DNA of 7,869 nucleotides from Deltaproteobacteria bacterium (lineage in GTDB: Bacteria > Desulfobacterota > B13-G15), in contig QMLA01000035.1 in the NCBI GenBank assembly GCA_003646585.1, positions 1 to 7,869 on the forward strand. Reading direction: 5' to 3'. A program made the position numbers and the translations under genes. The first letter of the stretch is position 1; the number at the start of each line of letters is the position of its first letter. Shown here piece after piece: positions 1-7,630 of this stretch. The notes under the pieces were generated by a model. The model did no database searches and was not told the origin of the DNA. It saw only the letters and a list, made by a program, of their open reading frames with translations.

Positions 1-2373
1 CCGAGGGTTTCCAGGTCCTCGGCCCTCGCCTCCAAGGCCACGGGTTTCCCCATAGCCAAAATCGCCGCCAAGCTCGCCGTTGGCTACACCCTGGACGAGA
101 TCCCCAACGACATAACCCGTGAGACCCCCGCCTCCTTTGAGCCCACCATCGATTACTGTGTGGTCAAGATCCCGCGGTTCGCCTTTGAAAAATTTCCCGG
201 AACCGATGATACCCTAGGGACATCCATGAAATCGGTGGGCGAGACCATGGCCATAGGCCGGACATTCCCCGAGGCCCTGCAGAAGGCCATCCGGTCCCTG
301 GAGACGGGAAGGTACGGTCTCGGGGCAGACGGCAAGGGCTTGAAGGTTCCCGAAGACCCCAGGGAGAGGGAGGAGTTCTGCGAACTGGTGAGGCAGAGGC
401 TGAGGATGCCCAAACCCGATGGGATCTTCTGGATACGCTATGGCCTTGAGGCCGGTATGTCCGTTGAGGAGATCCATGAGCTCACCAAGATCGATCCCTG
501 GTTCCTCTGGCAGATAAAGCGGATCCTGGATTTCGAGAGGGTCCTGAGGAGATATAGCCTCAGGGATGTCCCGAGGGATGTGCTTTTTGAGGCGAAGAGG
601 CTCGGTTTTTCCGACAGACAGCTTGCCCACCTCTGGGGATTGGGGGAGGAGGAAGTGCGGAGGCACCGCAAGGCCCAGGGGATTGAGGCCACCTTCAAGC
701 TGGTCGATACCTGTGCGGCCGAGTTTGAGGCCTACACCCCTTACTTTTACTCCACCTATGAATGTGAGGACGAAAGCCGCCCCAGTGACCGCAAGAAGGT
801 GATGATCCTCGGTGGTGGCCCCAACAGAATCGGCCAGGGGATAGAGTTCGATTACTGCTGTGTCCACGCGGTCTTTGCCCTGAAAGAGGAGGGTTATGAG
901 ACCATCATGGTCAATTCCAACCCCGAGACCGTTTCCACCGATTATGACACCGCTGATAAGCTCTATTTTGAGCCCCTTACGGCGGAGGATGTGCTCAACA
1001 TCCACGATCGCGAAAGGCCCGAGGGCGTCATCCTGCAATTTGGGGGACAAACCCCTTTGAACCTGGCCCTAGATCTGCAAAGGGCGGGGGTGAGGATCTT
1101 GGGGACCTCACCTGATTCCATAGACAGGGCCGAGGACAGGAAGCGCTTCAAGGAACTTCTGGAAAAACTCGGCCTAAAGCAGCCGCCAAATGGCACCGCC
1201 GTCACCCTGGAGGAGGCCAAGAGGGTCGCTTCCTCCATAGGTTATCCCGTACTGGTCCGCCCCTCCTATGTACTCGGGGGCAGGGCCATGGAGATCGTTT
1301 ATGACGAGGGGGATCTTGAGGCCTTCATAAGCCGGGCGGTTGAGGCCTCTCCCGAGAGGCCCATCCTGATAGACAAGTTCCTGGAGGATGCGATCGAGGT
1401 CGATGTGGATGCGGTCTCCGATGGCAGGCGGTGTGTCATTGCGGGGATTATGGAGCATATAGAGGAGGCGGGAATCCATTCCGGCGACAGCGCCATGGCC
1501 CTTCCGCCCTTCAGCCTCTCCGAAACCCAGGTGGCAGAGATCCGTGCGCAGACCTATGCCCTGGCCAGGGAACTGGAAGTCGTGGGGCTTTTGAACATCC
1601 AGTTCGCCGTGAAGGGAGGAGACATCTACGTACTGGAGGTAAACCCCAGGGCTTCCCGAACCGTCCCCTTCGTCTCCAAGGCCACCGGGATCCCCTGGGC
1701 CAAGATAGCGGCCAAGGTCATGGTGGGGAGGACCCTGGACGAACTGGGGGTCAGGGAGGTGGAGATCCCCCATGTGGCGGTAAAGGAATCGGTCTTCCCC
1801 TTTAACCGCTTTCCGGGTGTGGACATAATCTTGGGGCCCGAGATGAAGTCCACGGGAGAGGTGATGGGGATAGATGAGGACTTTGGCCTCGCTTATGCCA
1901 AGAGCCAGATAGCCGCCGGGCAGAACCTGCCGCTTAAAGGAAGGGTCTTCATCAGCGTGAAGGATCGGGACAAGCGGCAAGCCGTCATGATCGCGAGGGA
2001 GCTGGAGGATCTGGGTTTCGAGATCCTGGCCACGAGGGGGACTTGCTCTGTGTTGCGCCGAAATGGCATACGGGCAAAAGAGGTGTTCAAGGTGAGCGAG
2101 GGAAGGCCCCACATTGTGGACCTCATGAAGAACCGCGAGATTCACCTGGTCATCAATACCCCGAGCGGAAAGCGCCCCAAAGCCGATGAGGTGCTCATCA
2201 GGACCACGGCCTTACATTACGGCGTTCCGGTGGTAACGACGATGGCCGGTGCTCAGGCGACCGTTGAGGGGATAAGGGCGTTGAAGAAGGGGGGGGTTAA
2301 GGTTAGGTCCATTCAGGAATACCATCAGTGGGTAAGGGACCTTGCAGCCAAAGCCAGGCGCTATGCCAATTAA
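1..2373 (+). CDS. carB: Carbamoyl-phosphate synthase large subunit, 5'-truncated by window edge
   Basis: Catalyses the ATP-dependent steps that make carbamoyl phosphate from bicarbonate and glutamine-derived ammonia, for pyrimidine and arginine synthesis in the cytoplasm. The reading frame is open from base 1 and gives 790 residues. It begins inside the conserved [15 protein letters not shown] segment that closes the first ATP-grasp half, so by comparison with the roughly 1070-residue family about 300 residues lie upstream. Visible in order (fragment numbering): end of the carboxyphosphate domain and FEKFPG (about 62-67); a helical oligomerisation domain (about 130-260); the second ATP-grasp domain from [16 protein letters not shown] (about 265), with [11 protein letters not shown] near 421, HSGDSA near 493 and LEVNPRASR near 545; and a C-terminal MGS-like allosteric domain from about 643, with ATRGT and VINTPSG. 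No frameshift or internal stop is seen. The 3' end leads directly into cobO. The GTG at 160 is an internal valine, not a start. The identification is very secure. Confidence 0.98.
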   Translation, partial: PRVSRSSALASKATGFPIAKIAAKLAVGYTLDEIPNDITRETPASFEPTIDYCVVKIPRFAFEKFPGTDDTLGTSMKSVGETMAIGRTFPEALQKAIRSLETGRYGLGADGKGLKVPEDPREREEFCELVRQRLRMPKPDGIFWIRYGLEAGMSVEEIHELTKIDPWFLWQIKRILDFERVLRRYSLRDVPRDVLFEAKRLGFSDRQLAHLWGLGEEEVRRHRKAQGIEATFKLVDTCAAEFEAYTPYFYSTYECEDESRPSDRKKVMILGGGPNRIGQGIEFDYCCVHAVFALKEEGYETIMVNSNPETVSTDYDTADKLYFEPLTAEDVLNIHDRERPEGVILQFGGQTPLNLALDLQRAGVRILGTSPDSIDRAEDRKRFKELLEKLGLKQPPNGTAVTLEEAKRVASSIGYPVLVRPSYVLGGRAMEIVYDEGDLEAFISRAVEASPERPILIDKFLEDAIEVDVDAVSDGRRCVIAGIMEHIEEAGIHSGDSAMALPPFSLSETQVAEIRAQTYALARELEVVGLLNIQFAVKGGDIYVLEVNPRASRTVPFVSKATGIPWAKIAAKVMVGRTLDELGVREVEIPHVAVKESVFPFNRFPGVDIILGPEMKSTGEVMGIDEDFGLAYAKSQIAAGQNLPLKGRVFISVKDRDKRQAVMIARELEDLGFEILATRGTCSVLRRNGIRAKEVFKVSEGRPHIVDLMKNREIHLVINTPSGKRPKADEVLIRTTALHYGVPVVTTMAGAQATVEGIRALKKGGVKVRSIQEYHQWVRDLAAKARRYAN

Positions 2374-2379
2374 AGGAGA
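2374..2379 (+). promoter_or_regulatory. Shine-Dalgarno of cobO
   Basis: AGGAGA starts immediately after the carB stop codon and ends 4 bases before the ATG at 2384. It favours this ATG over the upstream in-frame TTG and ATG codons, and indicates that cobO can be initiated independently within the carB transcript. Confidence 0.8.
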
Positions 2380-2383
2380 GGGG

Positions 2384-2905
2384 ATGGGTTCGGTGATCGT
2401 ACTGACCGGTGACGGGAAGGGCAAAACTACCTCAGCCCTCGGCATGGCCATGAGGGCTGTGGGACACGGTCTCAAGGTCGCCTTCCTTCAGTTCATTAAG
2501 GGGGGATGGAAATACGGCGAGCTTGAGGCTGCCAAGAGACTCCAGCCGGAGCTGGAACTCAGGCCCTTGGGAAGGGGCTTTGTGCACATCGATCCCGAAA
2601 ATCCCAACCCCGAAGACGTGGAGGTGGCCCAGAGGGCTTGGGAGGTGGCAAGGGAGAAGATCCTCTCAGGGGAATACTTCATGGTGGTCCTTGACGAGAT
2701 CAATTATGCCCTTTCCTATGGATTGCTCGATCTGGATGAGGTCATCAGGACCCTGAAGGAAAGGCCTCCTCATGTCCATGTGGTACTTACCGGGAGGGAT
2801 GCCCACCCACAGATCATCGAGATGGCGGATCTGGTGACGGAGATGAAGGAGGTAAAGCACCCCTTCAGGGAAGGGGTAATCTCGAGGAAGGGCATCGAAT
2901 ACTGA
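2384..2905 (+). CDS. cobO: Cob(I)alamin/corrinoid adenosyltransferase (CobO/BtuR type)
   Basis: Transfers the 5'-deoxyadenosyl group of ATP to reduced corrinoid, forming adenosylcobalamin or its precursors in the cytoplasm. The 173-residue product has the usual compact single-domain length. The P-loop GDGKGKTT is at residues 9-16, a Walker-B-like VVLDEIN at 101-107, TGRDA at 136-140, and the characteristic C-terminal KGIEY. The ATG at 2384 is chosen because AAAGGAGAG lies just upstream with good spacing and because the family starts close to the P-loop. In-frame TTG (2342) and ATG (2363) codons lie inside or at the end of carB and lack such a site. The gene follows carB by 10 bp, so it is probably co-transcribed with it, although no other cobalamin gene is in view. 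Its 3' end faces pncA with 4 bp between stops. BtuR and CobO are the same family; the symbol cobO is a convention. Confidence 0.95.
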   Translation: MGSVIVLTGDGKGKTTSALGMAMRAVGHGLKVAFLQFIKGGWKYGELEAAKRLQPELELRPLGRGFVHIDPENPNPEDVEVAQRAWEVAREKILSGEYFMVVLDEINYALSYGLLDLDEVIRTLKERPPHVHVVLTGRDAHPQIIEMADLVTEMKEVKHPFREGVISRKGIEY

Positions 2906-2909
2906 ATCC

Positions 2910-3554
2910 TCAAGTCAGGAGCCCCCTGAGCTCTTCGGGGTTGAGCCCCTCAAGGATCTTTATTCCCGTCCGTGCCATTTCCTCCAAAGCCATGGCGGTT
3001 GTATCGGGTGCCACACCCCGGCAGAGGTCCTTGAGGAGGAACACTTCGTAGCCGAGTCCTCTGGCATCCACGGCCGTGGCGCGCACGCAGTAATCGGTGG
3101 CAAGGCCATAGACGATCAGGCGCTTTACCCCATTGATCTTCAGGATCGTATCCAACTCGGTCCTATTCCCTCCATCGTCCTGAAAGCCCGAATAGCTGTC
3201 AAAGCGGGGGTCTCTTCCCTTCTGCACAACTGCCCGAAAGAGGTTGTTGTCGATCAGGATCCTCGCCCCTTCGGTTCCCTGGATGCAATGGGGCGGCCAG
3301 AGGGTCTGTTTTCGCCCCTGTATTTCGATCACCTCAAAGGCCTTCTTTCCGGGATGGTTGGTGTAGAAGGAGACATGATCGGGAGGATGCCAGTCCTGGG
3401 TACCGATGATCAAAGCGCCCCACAGTTTGAATCTTTCAGTCACCTCCTGGACCTTCTCAATGTAATGCCTGTCGGTTCCCGGTACGGCCAGACTTCCGCC
3501 TTTGTATTCGGTGAAGTCTCCCTGGAGATCGACGACTATAACTCCCACCTTCAT
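2910..3554 (-). CDS. pncA: Nicotinamidase (PncA)
   Basis: Hydrolyses nicotinamide to nicotinate and ammonia, feeding the Preiss-Handler route of NAD salvage in the cytoplasm. The 214-residue length matches bacterial PncA. Members of this cysteine-hydrolase family use an Asp-Lys-Cys triad, which fits D9 (VVDLQGDF), K112 (VQKGRD) and C156 (GLATDYCV). A metal site fits D54 and H56 in TQDWHPPDH and H89 in LWPPHC. DSYSGF at 119-124 and the whole GLATDYCVRATAVDA block are typical of nicotinamidases rather than other isochorismatase-like hydrolases. The start at 3554 has AGGAGG six bases upstream; a longer in-frame reading would run into the preceding transporter gene. The start codon overlaps the transporter stop as ATGA, suggesting coupled translation. 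No terminator is seen after the stop, which lies 4 bp from the cobO stop. PncA could serve plain NAD salvage or the first step of nicotinate use. Confidence 0.96.
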   Translation of the reverse strand: MKVGVIVVDLQGDFTEYKGGSLAVPGTDRHYIEKVQEVTERFKLWGALIIGTQDWHPPDHVSFYTNHPGKKAFEVIEIQGRKQTLWPPHCIQGTEGARILIDNNLFRAVVQKGRDPRFDSYSGFQDDGGNRTELDTILKINGVKRLIVYGLATDYCVRATAVDARGLGYEVFLLKDLCRGVAPDTTAMALEEMARTGIKILEGLNPEELRGLLT

Positions 3555-4918
3555 AGCTTTCCTCCTGGGCCTCTTCTCAGCACTTTTCCACTGCTGAGGG
3601 AGGCAAAGAACCCTATTGTGCAGAGGATGACGAAGATCCAAAAGGATATCTTTGAACTGCGCACAAAAAGGGGATAGGCCGAGGGTTCAAGGGGAACGCT
3701 TCCCATGACCAGTGAAATCGCGAGAGTAGCCACTGCCAGGCTTATCATCTGGCCCATCAGGCGCACGGTGGAAACGATGGCCGAGGCAAGGCCGTAAAAC
3801 TTGCTTTCCACCGAACCCATTATGGCACTGGTATTGGGAGAACTGAAGAGGGCAAGGCCCGATCCGAGCAGTACCAAATAAAGGACGATGGAAGGGATCC
3901 CCGTCGTTTCCCCTATCCCTGACAGAAGGACAAGGCTCACGGCGGTTGTTGCCATGCCCGCTGATGCCACAACCCGGGGTTCGATCCTGTCCGAAAACCA
4001 GCCGGCAACAGGGGCCAGTATCGTCATGGTCACCGGTTGTGCGATGAGCACAAGGCCCGTCTGCTGGGGCGAGAGGGCTTTTATGTGTTGAAGGTAAAGG
4101 CTCAGCAGAAAGCTCACAGCGAAGGTCGAGGCGTAATTCAGTAAGGCGGCGATGCTGGAGAGGGAGAAGGTGGGGTTGGTTCTGAAGAGGGACACATCGA
4201 GCACGGGGTAACGCTGTCGGGCCTCATAAAGCACGAGGATAAGAGACAGGATGCCTCCGGAGATGAGTGCCGGGAGGAGGCCTTCGGTCAGGCCATAAAT
4301 GAGGAAAAGGAGTGCGAACACATAAAGGACTGCTCCCAAGGCATCGAACCTCTCCCCCGCCGCCTCTGCCCATTCCCCTTTGAGCCTCAAGCCGGCAAAA
4401 AAGGCCAGCAAGCAGAAGGGAACGTTGATGAGGAAGACACTCCTCCAGCCGAGGTTTTCGGTAAGCATCCCTCCGATGAAGGGACCGGCACTTAGCCCAC
4501 CGTACACGCAACCGGTGTTTATCCCTATGGCTTTCCCGCGTTCCTCAGATGGGAAAGTGGAGGTGAGGATGGCCACAACCGTGGCAAATACCATGGCTGC
4601 CCCTATCCCCTGCAGGAACCGGAAGATGAGGAGAGATACTGCATTGGGGGACAGTCCCGAAAGAAAAGATCCAAGTCCATAGATGGCTATTCCCATAAGC
4701 AGGATCCTCCTCCGGCCATAGAGGTCAGCGATCTTGCCGGCTGGTACGGAGAACATCCCCGCAGAGAGCAGATACACAGTGGCTATCCACCCAAGGGTCA
4801 CCGTATTTGCCTTCAGGTCTTCTCCGATTGAGGGAAGGGCCACGTTTGCGGCCGAGCCCATGAAGGCGACCATAAAGGCGGCGATTCCACAGGATAAAAG
4901 GGCCGATGTCTTGGACAT
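3551..4918 (-). CDS. MFS transporter, DHA2-like (14-TM drug:H+ antiporter type)
   Basis: Inner-membrane secondary transporter, 455 residues. The MFS motif A (GKIADLYGRRR, residues 61-71) lies in the loop between TM2 and TM3. The antiporter motif C (GGLSAGPFIGG, 140-150) marks TM5 and is a hallmark of proton-driven exporters. The early NVALPSI (25-31) is typical of the DHA2/EmrB-QacA group. Hydrophobic stretches fit about 14 helices, roughly at 6-30, 43-60, 73-90, 97-118, 131-151, 160-178, 193-231 (two), 251-273, 287-305, 316-334, 341-360, 375-404 and 423-441. The substrate cannot be read from sequence. The stop overlaps the pncA start by ATGA, so the two are probably one unit, and a nicotinamide- or nicotinate-related substrate is conceivable. 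The start at 4918 follows an in-frame stop only 15 bp upstream; AGAGG directly abuts the ATG, a weak ribosome site. Confidence 0.9.
   Translation of the reverse strand: MSKTSALLSCGIAAFMVAFMGSAANVALPSIGEDLKANTVTLGWIATVYLLSAGMFSVPAGKIADLYGRRRILLMGIAIYGLGSFLSGLSPNAVSLLIFRFLQGIGAAMVFATVVAILTSTFPSEERGKAIGINTGCVYGGLSAGPFIGGMLTENLGWRSVFLINVPFCLLAFFAGLRLKGEWAEAAGERFDALGAVLYVFALLFLIYGLTEGLLPALISGGILSLILVLYEARQRYPVLDVSLFRTNPTFSLSSIAALLNYASTFAVSFLLSLYLQHIKALSPQQTGLVLIAQPVTMTILAPVAGWFSDRIEPRVVASAGMATTAVSLVLLSGIGETTGIPSIVLYLVLLGSGLALFSSPNTSAIMGSVESKFYGLASAIVSTVRLMGQMISLAVATLAISLVMGSVPLEPSAYPLFVRSSKISFWIFVILCTIGFFASLSSGKVLRRGPGGKL
3561..3566 (-). promoter_or_regulatory. Shine-Dalgarno of pncA, inside the transporter gene
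   Basis: On the minus strand AGGAGG is followed by six bases and then the ATG at 3554. It sits within the last codons of the upstream MFS gene and fixes the pncA start at the ATGA overlap, rejecting an upstream in-frame start at 3641. Confidence 0.85.
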
Positions 4919-5008
4919 CCTCTGGTTAAAGATTTACCCCGCTGTGGGGGATCGGATCAATTTGCGATATGTTGACTTCTTTTTCCTTGGAGGGAAAAAT
5001 CTTAGGCG
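4919..5008. promoter_or_regulatory. Divergent intergenic region between the MFS-pncA unit and xdhC
   Basis: These 90 bp separate two outward-reading genes, so promoters for both probably lie here. For xdhC, TTGACT (4972-4977) is followed 17 bp later by AAAAAT (4995-5000), which would give an almost leaderless mRNA. For the minus strand, TTGATC (4960-4955) has only a poor -10 partner (TAAATC or GTAAAT). A short inverted repeat, CCCC-GCTGT-GGGG (4937-4949), could be an operator half or a chance GC-rich hairpin. None of these assignments is strong; the existence of a shared regulatory region is inferred mainly from gene orientation. Confidence 0.4.
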
Positions 5009-6025
5009 ATGGAGAGGTTTTACAGCCAAATAGTGGAAAAGCTGAGGGAAGGGCATCGTCTGGTCCTTGCCACCGTAATCCGTCAGGTGGGTTCCTCCCC
5101 CGGCGGAGTTGGTAGCAAGATGGTGATCCTTCCCGACGGCTTAGGGCTGGGCAGCGTTGGAGGCGGCCGTGTTGAGGCTCAGGTGATGGAGGAGGCCAGG
5201 GGATTGCTCCAGAGTGGAGGGTCCAGAAGACTTGACTTCAAGCTCACCGGTAAGGATGTCCTCGATATGCAGATGATCTGCGGGGGTGAGATGGAGATAC
5301 TGCTGGAGGTCCTGGGGAAGGAGGATCTGGAGGTGTTCGAAGGGGTCCGGGAGGCCTTGCAGAAGGGAACCCCCGCCGTCCTCCTTACGGGCCTTCCACC
5401 GAAGATGAGGGGGAGGATGCTGTTAATTGAGGGTCGTAAGACCGGCTCACTTCAAGGAGCAGATGATTCTTTCCTCGATTCGCTTTCGGCCGAGCTTCCC
5501 CGGGAGGCTTCGATCATCGACCTCGGCCATGGGGAGGTCTTCTGCGAACCTATCATGAAGGAGCCGGACCTTTACCTCTTCGGTGCGGGTCACATTGCCC
5601 AGGAGATCGCCCCCCTGGCCAAAAGGGTGGGATTCAGGGTCGTGGTGATAGACGACAGGCCCGAATTTGCAAACTGCGAACGCTTCCCCTGGGCGGATGA
5701 GGTGCTGGTGGAGGATTTTGAGAGGGTGGGGGAGAGGATCGCGGCAAAAGCTGACTCCTATGTGGTCATCGTGACCAGAGGGCATCTGCACGATTACACC
5801 GTCCTCAGGCAATATCTCAGGTCTCCCGCCCGTTACATCGGGATGATAGGCAGCAGGAGAAAACGGGATATGATTTACAGACAATTGCTTTCTGAGGGCT
5901 TCTCACCGAAGGACCTGGAAAGGGTTCACGCCCCCATAGGGATCGATATTGGCGCCGAAACCCCTCAGGAGATAGCGGTCAGTATTGTGGCGGAGCTCAT
6001 CAAGGTCAGGCGCCTCGGTCCCTGA
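5009..6025 (+). CDS. xdhC: XdhC/CoxI-family molybdenum hydroxylase maturation protein
   Basis: Members of this family bind molybdenum cofactor, assist its sulfuration and deliver it to xanthine-dehydrogenase-family hydroxylases. The 338-residue protein has the full two-domain layout. The N-terminal XdhC_CoxI domain (about 11-75) carries GSSPGGVGSKM (28-38) and GSVGGGRVE (48-56), followed by CGG (91-93). The C-terminal Rossmann-type domain carries FGAGHIAQ (191-198), an acidic VVVIDDRPEF strand end (212-220), IGMIGSRRK (277-285) and HAPIGIDIGAETPQEIAVSI (307-326). The ATG at 5009 is preceded immediately by an in-frame TAG (5003-5005), so no longer start exists. GGAGGG at 4989-4994 lies 14 bases upstream, unusually far for a Shine-Dalgarno. 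Usual arginine in GSSPR is glycine here. No hydroxylase gene is in the window, so the client is unknown. The 3' end overlaps dapB by 20 bp on the other strand. Confidence 0.9.
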   Translation: MERFYSQIVEKLREGHRLVLATVIRQVGSSPGGVGSKMVILPDGLGLGSVGGGRVEAQVMEEARGLLQSGGSRRLDFKLTGKDVLDMQMICGGEMEILLEVLGKEDLEVFEGVREALQKGTPAVLLTGLPPKMRGRMLLIEGRKTGSLQGADDSFLDSLSAELPREASIIDLGHGEVFCEPIMKEPDLYLFGAGHIAQEIAPLAKRVGFRVVVIDDRPEFANCERFPWADEVLVEDFERVGERIAAKADSYVVIVTRGHLHDYTVLRQYLRSPARYIGMIGSRRKRDMIYRQLLSEGFSPKDLERVHAPIGIDIGAETPQEIAVSIVAELIKVRRLGP

Positions 6026-6821
6026 GCCCCAAGACATCCTCCATGTCGTAAAGTCCGGGAGGCTTGCCCACCACCCAAAGGGCGGCCTTCACGGCCCCGC
6101 GGGCGAAGGTCTCGCGCGAAGAGGCCCTGTGGGTCAACTCGAGCCTTTCGCCCTCGGTGGCGAAGATCACCGTGTGGTCTCCCACCACATCTCCACCCCT
6201 AAGGGCCAGGATGCCGATTTCGCCATGGGACCTCGGTCCCACTTCTCCCTTCCTCCCATAGATGGCCACTTCCTCGAACTTCCTCCCCAGGGCCTGGGCG
6301 ATTCTGTAGCCGAGCCTTAAGGCCGTTCCGCTTGGGGCATCCTTTTTGCCCCGGTGATGGAATTCCAAGATCTCCACATCGTAACCGGGTCCGAGGATCC
6401 CCGCGACCATCTCCACGAGTTTGAACAGGAGGTTCACCCCAAGGCTCATGTTGGGGGAAAGCACACAGGGGAAGTTCTTGACGAATTCCAGGATCTTTTC
6501 CCTCTGCTTCTCCTCAAAGCCCGTGGTTCCCACCACCATGGGCTTGTTGAAATAGGAAGCAAGCTCCATGTTGTAAAGGGAAGATGAGGGGGTGGTAAAA
6601 TCGATGAGAACGTCCGCCTCCTTTATCACCAGCGAGAGATCGTCGGTGATCTTCACACCAATTGGCCCAAGCCCCGCGATCTCCCCGAGGTCATTCCCCA
6701 CCGAAGGGTGTCCGGTGTTCTCCACCCCAGCCACGCACTCTATCCCCTCGGTCTCCTGAATCACCTTGGCTATGGTCCTTCCCATCCTCCCCGCTGCACC
6801 GATTATCACGGCCTTTATCAT
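6006..6821 (-). CDS. dapB: 4-hydroxy-tetrahydrodipicolinate reductase
   Basis: Reduces the dehydrated product of DapA to tetrahydrodipicolinate with NAD(P)H in the lysine/meso-diaminopimelate pathway, supplying lysine and peptidoglycan. The 271 residues match the family length. The N-terminal nucleotide-binding GAAGRMG is at 8-14, VGTTGF at 97-102, and the substrate-binding/catalytic segment EFHHRGKKDAPSGTA spans 153-167, with H155 and K159 in the positions of the known catalytic His and Lys. GDHTV is at 214-218, and the C-terminal HRASSRETFARGA is typical. The acidic cofactor residue E34 is followed by Asn rather than the Arg used by the E. coli enzyme for NADPH, hinting at NADH preference. 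The start overlaps the dapF stop as ATGA and has GGAGG seven bases upstream, so coupling with dapF is likely. The stop lies inside the end of xdhC on the opposite strand. Confidence 0.97.
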   Translation of the reverse strand: MIKAVIIGAAGRMGRTIAKVIQETEGIECVAGVENTGHPSVGNDLGEIAGLGPIGVKITDDLSLVIKEADVLIDFTTPSSSLYNMELASYFNKPMVVGTTGFEEKQREKILEFVKNFPCVLSPNMSLGVNLLFKLVEMVAGILGPGYDVEILEFHHRGKKDAPSGTALRLGYRIAQALGRKFEEVAIYGRKGEVGPRSHGEIGILALRGGDVVGDHTVIFATEGERLELTHRASSRETFARGAVKAALWVVGKPPGLYDMEDVLGLRDRGA

Positions 6822-7624
6822 GTCGCTTCCTCCAGATGGCCTTTGTAGACCAACCTCACTTCTCCTTCAAGGACCACCTCTCCGAAAGAGCCTCCCTGGA
6901 GGCGATAATGGACTGTGAGGGGTTCGCCCCCCCGGGTTATCACCCTCGTTGGAGAGGAAACGAGGCCTTTAAGATGGGCCACAAGGGCCGAGGCTACCGC
7001 TCCCGTGCCACAGGCCAAGGTTTCCCCCTCCACTCCCCTCTCATAGGTCCTCACCAGGAGCTCTCCCCCGCTGACCTTAACGAAGTCCACATTGGTACCG
7101 TTCGGTCGAAAGGCCTCATGCCACCTCACAGCCCTCCCAATCCCCGCCACATCAACCCCCTGTATGTCATCGACGAAGATGACCGCGTGGGGGACCCCTG
7201 TGTTTATGAAATCCAGTTCCAGCTCCCCATCGGGGATCCGAATCCTTAAGCCCATGTTCATATCCCTTGGGGGCGGAAGGGTGATCTTCACGTTTCTACC
7301 ATTGACCTCGGCCCGGATGGGACCCGCTTTCGTCTCAAAGACGAGCACCGGGGGAGCCTTGCCCAACATATGGGCCAGGCGTGCTGCACACCTCCCGCCA
7401 TTTCCGCACATCTCCGCCTCGCTCCCATCGGCGTTGAAGAAACGCCAACGGAAGTGGGCCGTCGGGGAGGGTTTGAGGACGATGAGTCCGTCTGCCCCTA
7501 CCGACAAGCGCCTCCTGCAGAGTTTGCGAGAGAGTTCCGAAAGGGCCCCCTCGGGGGTCCGTTCCTCAAAATCCGGGATCAAGATGAAGTCGTTTCCCCC
7601 TCCGGTCATCTTGTAAAAGGTCAT
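6818..7624 (-). CDS. dapF: Diaminopimelate epimerase
   Basis: Cofactor-free racemase-type enzyme that interconverts LL- and meso-diaminopimelate, the precursor of lysine and a peptidoglycan cross-link residue. From the ATG at 7624 the product has 268 residues, close to family length. The N-terminal MTFYKMTGGGNDF corresponds to the usual K-M-x-G-x-GNDF opening. The two catalytic cysteines are C73 in MCGNGGRC (72-79) and C205 in ACGTGA (204-209). SVGADGL (41-47), FFNADGSEAEM (62-72) and TGVPHAV (142-148) are also family hallmarks. A longer in-frame reading starts with TTG at 7672, but that codon lies within the predicted promoter, and the ATG at 7624 has an excellent ribosome site. dapF is the first gene of a dapF-dapB pair; dapA is not between them. 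No defects are seen. Confidence 0.97.
   Translation of the reverse strand: MTFYKMTGGGNDFILIPDFEERTPEGALSELSRKLCRRRLSVGADGLIVLKPSPTAHFRWRFFNADGSEAEMCGNGGRCAARLAHMLGKAPPVLVFETKAGPIRAEVNGRNVKITLPPPRDMNMGLRIRIPDGELELDFINTGVPHAVIFVDDIQGVDVAGIGRAVRWHEAFRPNGTNVDFVKVSGGELLVRTYERGVEGETLACGTGAVASALVAHLKGLVSSPTRVITRGGEPLTVHYRLQGGSFGEVVLEGEVRLVYKGHLEEAT
6829..6833 (-). promoter_or_regulatory. Shine-Dalgarno of dapB, inside dapF
   Basis: GGAGG on the minus strand, seven bases before the ATG at 6821, within the last codons of dapF. Together with the ATGA overlap it fixes the dapB start and suggests translational coupling. Confidence 0.8.
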
Positions 7625-7630
7625 GTCCCG

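Noticed and set aside
214..1050. Long minus-strand open frame opposite carB
   Set aside because: It is codon-aligned antisense to a fully conserved carB sequence in GC-rich DNA; the frame is open only because carB codon bias removes reverse stops. No ribosome site or recognisable domain.
1174..2145. Second long minus-strand open frame opposite carB
   Set aside because: Same explanation: antisense shadow of the ATP-grasp and MGS-like domains, with low-complexity His/Gly/Leu-rich translation.
3555..3641. Longer pncA starting at 3641
   Set aside because: Would overlap the transporter by about 90 bp; the ATG at 3554 has AGGAGG at ideal spacing and gives the family-typical N-terminus.
6662..7249. 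195-residue plus-strand frame across dapB and dapF
   Set aside because: Lies antisense to the well-conserved dapB start and dapF end; serine/proline-rich translation with no motif.
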